Source: Dromaius novaehollandiae
Lineage: Eukaryota; Chordata; Aves; Casuariiformes; Dromaiidae
Assembly: GCF_036370855.1 (NCBI RefSeq)
Contig: NC_088101.1
Span: 7,804,154 to 7,868,153 of the forward strand
Length of the DNA: 64,000 nucleotides
Direction: 5' to 3'
The translations under genes were made by a program, and so were the position numbers. Under the pieces are notes generated by a model that searched no databases, was not told the DNA's origin, and worked only from the letters and a program-made list of their open reading frames with translations. Shown one piece after another: positions 59,788-64,000 of the stretch (position 1 is its first letter; each line of letters opens with the position of its first letter).

Positions 59788-59795
59788 TATATAAA
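59788..59795 (+). promoter_or_regulatory. TATA-like box upstream of HPSE
   Basis: TATATAAA 280 bp before the HPSE start codon. If used, transcription would start near 59,820 and the inverted repeat at 59,853 would fall in the 5' UTR. A CpG-island start closer to the gene is equally possible. Confidence 0.3.
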
Positions 59796-59852
59796 TTATT
59801 ACTCCGACAGGTGCTTCATAAAGAGTGACTCATTCCGGCCCTTCCTAGAGGT

Positions 59853-59882
59853 GTGGTTCACCTCTAATTGGAGGTGAACCAC
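59853..59882. promoter_or_regulatory. Perfect 12-bp inverted repeat upstream of HPSE
   Basis: Arms GTGGTTCACCTC and GAGGTGAACCAC around a 6-bp centre. Read as half-sites it is TCACCT, 8 bp, AGGTGA: an everted repeat (ER8) of RGKTSA-type nuclear-receptor sites. In RNA it could form a 12-bp stem. Confidence 0.6.
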
Positions 59883-59914
59883 TAAAAGTGGAGGCATTGC
59901 ACTGACCCAGATGG

Positions 59915-60620
59915 GCAGCCGGGAGCGTCACTGGTACTTCCTCGCTCTGGGAGCGCGACGCGTAGGACGCGCTTCACCAAAAGCGGCGCGTGCGCGGCGG
60001 CATCAGCCGGAGCAGCGCGGGTCGGCGCGGAGGCGAGCGGGGCCCCTTCGCCGCCGGGGCTCGGAGGATGCTGCCGCTGCTGCTCTGGCTGCTGCTGCTG
60101 CCGCCGCCCGCGCGAGCCCCGAGCCGGCCGCCGGCTGCCCCGCGCGGGTCGGAGGTGGCGGTGCTGAGCCTGGGGCTGCGGGGATCCCCTCTGCGGGAGG
60201 TCAGCCCGGCTTTCCTGTCTCTCACGCTGGATGCCAGCCTGGCCCGAGACCCGAGATATGTCACCTTCCTGAGGTAAGCCACGGGCGTTCGCCTCCTTCC
60301 CCCTCTTCGTCCCTTCCTGCAGCGCCCGGCAAGGCTGCGCCCACGCTGCCTGGCGAAAACTTCTTTCGCCCCAGCCCCTTGCTCTTCTCGCCCTGCTCCT
60401 TGGCAGAAAGGGATGCCGAGAGGCGGGACCCCCGCCGAGCCTCTCCCCCTTCCAGCCACCCTGCCGCTGACCGGCCAGCGTCCTCCAGAGCTTTGCCCCG
60501 GCCCCTCGCAGAAATCAGACACGGCTTCACGATGGGGGAGCCAGGCTGTGCCTCCAGCCGGCCGCCTCGAGCCCGCTTGGGTCAGCGCGGAGTAGAAAGA
60601 AGCAGCTGCTTTCAAATGGA
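59915..60620. promoter_or_regulatory. CpG island around HPSE exon 1
   Basis: A sharp rise in G+C and CpG over about 700 bp around the first exon. The long open frames on both strands here (up to 250 codons) come from the composition and are not genes. Confidence 0.8.
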
Positions 60621-62481
60621 GAAGCAAGAGGGGCCCCACAAAGGAAGAGCTGGGCAGCTGTAGGCGAGTTACTGGCCGCAGCTTTAGTAATCAGCGCTCA
60701 AAATCCACCATCTAAAAGCCGTGTAACCCGCGTTCGATGGCAGCGTTCGATGCAGTGTCTTCAAGACACATAAGGTGCTGAAGTAACCAAAGGATGGTGG
60801 GGGACCCTCACGCCTTGGAGCGTTAGATGGGGGAGACTTGGGAGGCTTCGTGGTGGAACAGCAGTTACGACTGCCCAGTCCGCTTTGAGATGAAATAAGC
60901 TGTTCAGTTGTCCCAGGGCAGCTGGTATCTGTCACCAGTGCTGACCACTGTGTGACCTTTTGCTGAGGGAATTCGAGAAGAAGTGGTTAGCTGGGGAGAA
61001 GACATGCTTGGATGATACTCACTGAGAAAGACGTAGGGATAAACTCAGGAGGGGAGCAGCCTTGCTACCAGACTGCAAGGAAAGGGAAACGGTCAGACGC
61101 CGAGCAGAGCGGGTTACACGCGGCCAGGCTGGTGGCCAGGGGCTTCTCGCCCTTCCACTCTACAAGGCAAGAAGATGATCCGAGTCCTAGCGTAGCTTTG
61201 GAGACATTTGCTAGGGAGCCGTTGACTTAAAGTCACCTCTAATAAAGGCCAAGGAGGGTCTGTCACAACTGAGGCCAAATCTACAGTTCCTAAAAATGAA
61301 GCTCTCTTTTTTTTTTCTTTTTCTTTCCTCCTTCGGTAACGCTTTGAGCGATTCAAGACTACCAAGTGGTGATGTTCCTTGTCTATCCTGTTGGCTCTGA
61401 CCTCTCTTGCCTTCTTTTCTCCTGCTTTTGCTCTTGTATTTTTACCCTGTTCTTTCTTTCTTTCGATTCTATAATTTTTGAAGCTATTCTATTTCTTCCC
61501 TTTGATCCTATTTTTCAGTCCCATCTTACTTCTTTAGTCCTGATTTTCTTCGTCCTACCTCGTTCATCTTTTCTTCCTCGCCAAGGTGGGGGGAGGGCGA
61601 TACCACCTCGCTTGAAAGAGGCTGGGCTTGCAACCTTTAGACCTGGCACTAGCGGAGTAGGATCAGGCCAGAAGCCAGCGGATCTGGCCCTGGGCTTTGC
61701 TCGGTTTGTCGCTGTGAGCAGGAAGTTGTCGGTGGGCGGTAATCAGCCCCGGATCACCTCAGAGTAGTGATATCGCTTGTGCATCAGATGACATCTCGCT
61801 CCGTTTCCCCTAGCAAAGGCTAGGTTTAAGTGGTGTGCACCCTGCTCACTTGGCGCAAGTCACAAAAGTATAGCTTGTGCTGTGTTTTAAGTCTGCTCAA
61901 TTAAACTAACGCTAGTCCCAACATGGACTCTTTTTTTCTCTTTGGTACAAAAGCATTTGATTTGGCTGTAGTTTAGGGAAACTGGGAATGATGATGTAAA
62001 GCCAGTTTTACGTCCAGCTTCTCATGGGACTGGTATGTCAGTTTTGTCTAAGCAAAATCAAAAATATCGAGGGGAGGAAAATGCCCGTTCTCAAAACGCT
62101 CTCTTACTCTGCCCCCCTCCATGCTTCAGCTCCTCACCGGTGGACGTGATCCCTGGAGCGCAGCTCCCTCACTTACTGACTGTTTGAAGCTCTCCTAGTC
62201 CCTTGACTAGCAATGGCCTTTTTACATAAAACAGAGCGCCGGGATTACAGGTACGCGAGAGGCCTGAGATGGCACGCTCAGCAGGGGTTAGCCTGACTAT
62301 AACGTCTCCTCCATTTCTTGATCTTCTTCCCTCAGCAATCCCAAGCTGCGCACCCTCGCGAAAGCCTTGTCCCCGGGCTTCTTGAGATTTGGTGGCACCA
62401 AAACGGACTTTCTGATTTTCGATCCCGACAAGGATTCAACTTTGGAAGAGAAAATCATTTGGGACCTTCAGGTGAAGCAAG
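60068..62481 (+). CDS. HPSE: Heparanase, first two coding exons (partial at 3' end)
   Basis: Exon 1 at 60068-60273 and exon 2 at 62336-62481, with compatible phases (2 then 1). The start ATG opens a signal peptide ([17 protein letters not shown]); the frame is open further upstream but only from a GTG, so the internal ATG is chosen. Exon 1 continues [20 protein letters not shown]; exon 2 reads [20 protein letters not shown] and [20 protein letters not shown], a clear heparanase match. These form the 8-kDa subunit, part of the TIM barrel of the GH79 endo-beta-glucuronidase that cleaves heparan sulfate in lysosomes and outside the cell. The catalytic glutamates and the 50-kDa subunit lie beyond the window. 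The N-terminal part differs from mammals in length and sequence. Confidence 0.94.
60274..62335. other. HPSE intron 1
   Basis: About 2.1 kb. The first 350 bp belong to the CpG island; a pyrimidine-rich stretch lies at about 61,305-61,590. No exon was seen. Confidence 0.75.
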
Positions 62482-64000
62482 GTAAAGCAGATGTGCATGA
62501 AACAATCTTGCAGTTTAACCAAGAAAATAATTGCTTCAAAGCGTGCTCAGATGCAGCAAATGTGCGACTGCAGCATTCGTGCTTCTTCACCGATTCAGGA
62601 TTGCTCCCTTCCATCGGGATCTTCCAGGCTCGTCTCCGCTTTTGACCTTGTTCAGTTTGGGCCCTCTCCGTGTCTCTCTCTCCCCTGCCTTACACAATTC
62701 CCTAAATTCTCCACAACCTGTCGCGCTCTCCTTTCCTCCAGCATGGTTAAATAATGAGCTCTGTCAGGGTCTGTGGGAAAATGAGGAAGGTTGCAAAACG
62801 CATCCCTCGCGTATTCGGTATCTGCTGCAACTTTGCTGCCCGATACTTGTTTCCGTGATGCCACCGCAGCGTTGGTAACTCTTCCACCAGCCGGGAGCCA
62901 GCCAAGGCCAGCTCAGAAACTGTCCTTTCATTTAGAATATAAAGTACTGGCTGAGAGAAGTAATCTGCTGAGAACAAAGTGATTGTTTTGTCTAGTTCTC
63001 CCAAAATCAGAGTTAGGCTGATAGCGAGCAGTACTGCATTGCATTCCTAAAACTTAAGTAAGTGTAAACTGACCCCACCCTGACGAACTTCGCTTCGTAT
63101 GTTTGGTCCTCGTGTGCCAATATTTTTCGTTTAAATTCACCGAATTAAAGTCAATTTCCTCCTTAAATTCTGTGGAAATGTATAAAGCATCCTGGAGCTG
63201 TTTAATGTGAAAAAGCATTGAGTAGCCCTTTGTATGTAGGTAGTAACAGGTGATGTTTGGTTTGGAAGTCAAGTGTTATTTTCACCCTGTACTGCTTTCT
63301 TGAATACCCTTCTCCTCTTTGGATATTCATAACTTTGGCCTGCTTTTAACTTCCTCTTTGGTTTATCGTGTGAGCCTCTCTGGGTTTTCATACTTGCAAA
63401 AAAATTTAGGTACGTAGAGAAGCGAAGCATGTCTGCAGACTTCTGCCAGGGCTTTAGTCTGAATCCTGTAAGACAGTCAGCAGCTCGTACCGCGTGACGC
63501 AGGAAACGCTGCCAACAGCTCTCATCACACACAACAGGAAGTGGTGCCCTATATCTCTTAAGCAATAAGAGCTATTAACCGTGCGGTATCGTTGTACGGA
63601 GGTTGTTTATCTGGTCCTCCAGTTCCCTGCCTGTCTGCCATCTCCATCACCTTAAATGGGGTTATACATATATATATATCTACGCATATACATACACACA
63701 CACACATATATATATCTCAGTTCAGCCCTCTTCTTCCACATGATCGTTATATTGGTCATAAAAGGAGGGACAAGTTCCCCAGAAATGCAGGACTGGCTCT
63801 ACACAACCTAGCTATGTTTCTCGGTGAGGGACCCAGCCCTTTGCACATTGAACCCTCGCCACGGACATGGAAGTTTCGTTGCTGTCACACTTGATCCTGT
63901 CTTACAGAGGCTTGTGGATTAAGATCTGGCTTTTCGGCCGTCGAGAAGCTACTGCTTGCCCAGTGGCCCACCCAAGAGAAGTTAATTCTTAAGGAGCAGT
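62482..64000. other. HPSE intron 2 (to window end)
   Basis: No exon matching the next heparanase segment was found, so exon 3 is expected right of the window. The open frames here are short and unrecognised. Confidence 0.65.
63664..63715. repeat. TA/CA microsatellite
   Basis: Alternating TATA and CACA dinucleotides over about 50 bp in HPSE intron 2. Confidence 0.9.

Larger units (their letters stand above)
54962..60067. other. Intergenic region HELQ-HPSE
   Basis: About 5.1 kb. It starts with the HELQ 3' UTR and ends with the HPSE promoter. The open frames between are short and match nothing I know. There is a small 21-bp tandem duplication at 58,663 and a short repeat at 59,725. Confidence 0.75.

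Noticed and set aside
59990-60067. N-terminal extension of heparanase from 59990
   Set aside because: The frame begins with GTG, not ATG. The downstream ATG at 60068 directly opens a signal peptide.
59911-60663. 250- and 221-codon frames around HPSE exon 1
   Set aside because: Same composition effect in a CpG island; the real coding sequence here is HPSE exon 1 in another frame.

Overview
This is vertebrate nuclear DNA, almost certainly from a bird. Genes are split into many short exons by GT-AG introns, and the only abundant interspersed repeats are CR1-type LINEs that end in the characteristic ATTCTGTG octamer repeat. The gene order GPAT3 - ABRAXAS1 - MRPS18C - HELQ - HPSE, with relative strands -,+,-,+,+, is the block known from human 4q21 read in reverse. 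The species cannot be named from the sequence alone.

Layout. Positions 1-4,135 hold five internal exons of a glycerol-3-phosphate acyltransferase 3-type gene on the minus strand; its 3' end lies left of the window and its first exon(s) were not found. Positions 4,136-21,400 are long non-coding DNA with one CR1 fragment, an ancient SINE-like piece, microsatellites and a few unexplained open frames. A CpG island (about 21.4-22.3 kb) carries the first exon of ABRAXAS1 (9 exons, 406 codons, complete). ABRAXAS1 runs tail to tail into MRPS18C (minus, 6 exons), and the two poly(A) signals lie within 20 bp of each other. MRPS18C and HELQ share a CpG-rich head-to-head promoter of about 400 bp. HELQ (18 coding exons, 1,060 codons, complete, all helicase motifs present) fills 33.4-55.0 kb. 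After 5 kb without a recognisable gene, a CpG island starts HPSE, of which only the first two coding exons fit in the window.

How the genes relate. ABRAXAS1 (scaffold of the BRCA1-A complex) and HELQ (3'-5' DNA helicase) both act in genome maintenance. MRPS18C is a mitochondrial ribosomal protein, GPAT3 starts triacylglycerol synthesis at the ER, and HPSE degrades heparan sulfate. They are neighbours by conserved synteny, not an operon-like system.

What stands out. The GPAT3-type gene is strongly diverged at sites normally invariant yet keeps intact splice phases. MRPS18C exon 1 shows an apparent reading-frame break. A CR1 copy in HELQ intron 15 keeps a recognisable ORF1 esterase although its reverse transcriptase is dead. 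A perfect 12-bp inverted repeat (everted nuclear-receptor-like half-sites) lies about 190 bp upstream of HPSE. I did not find evidence for a wholly new biological system. Exon borders were placed by eye from splice consensus, phase continuity and remembered family sequences; no alignment was run.
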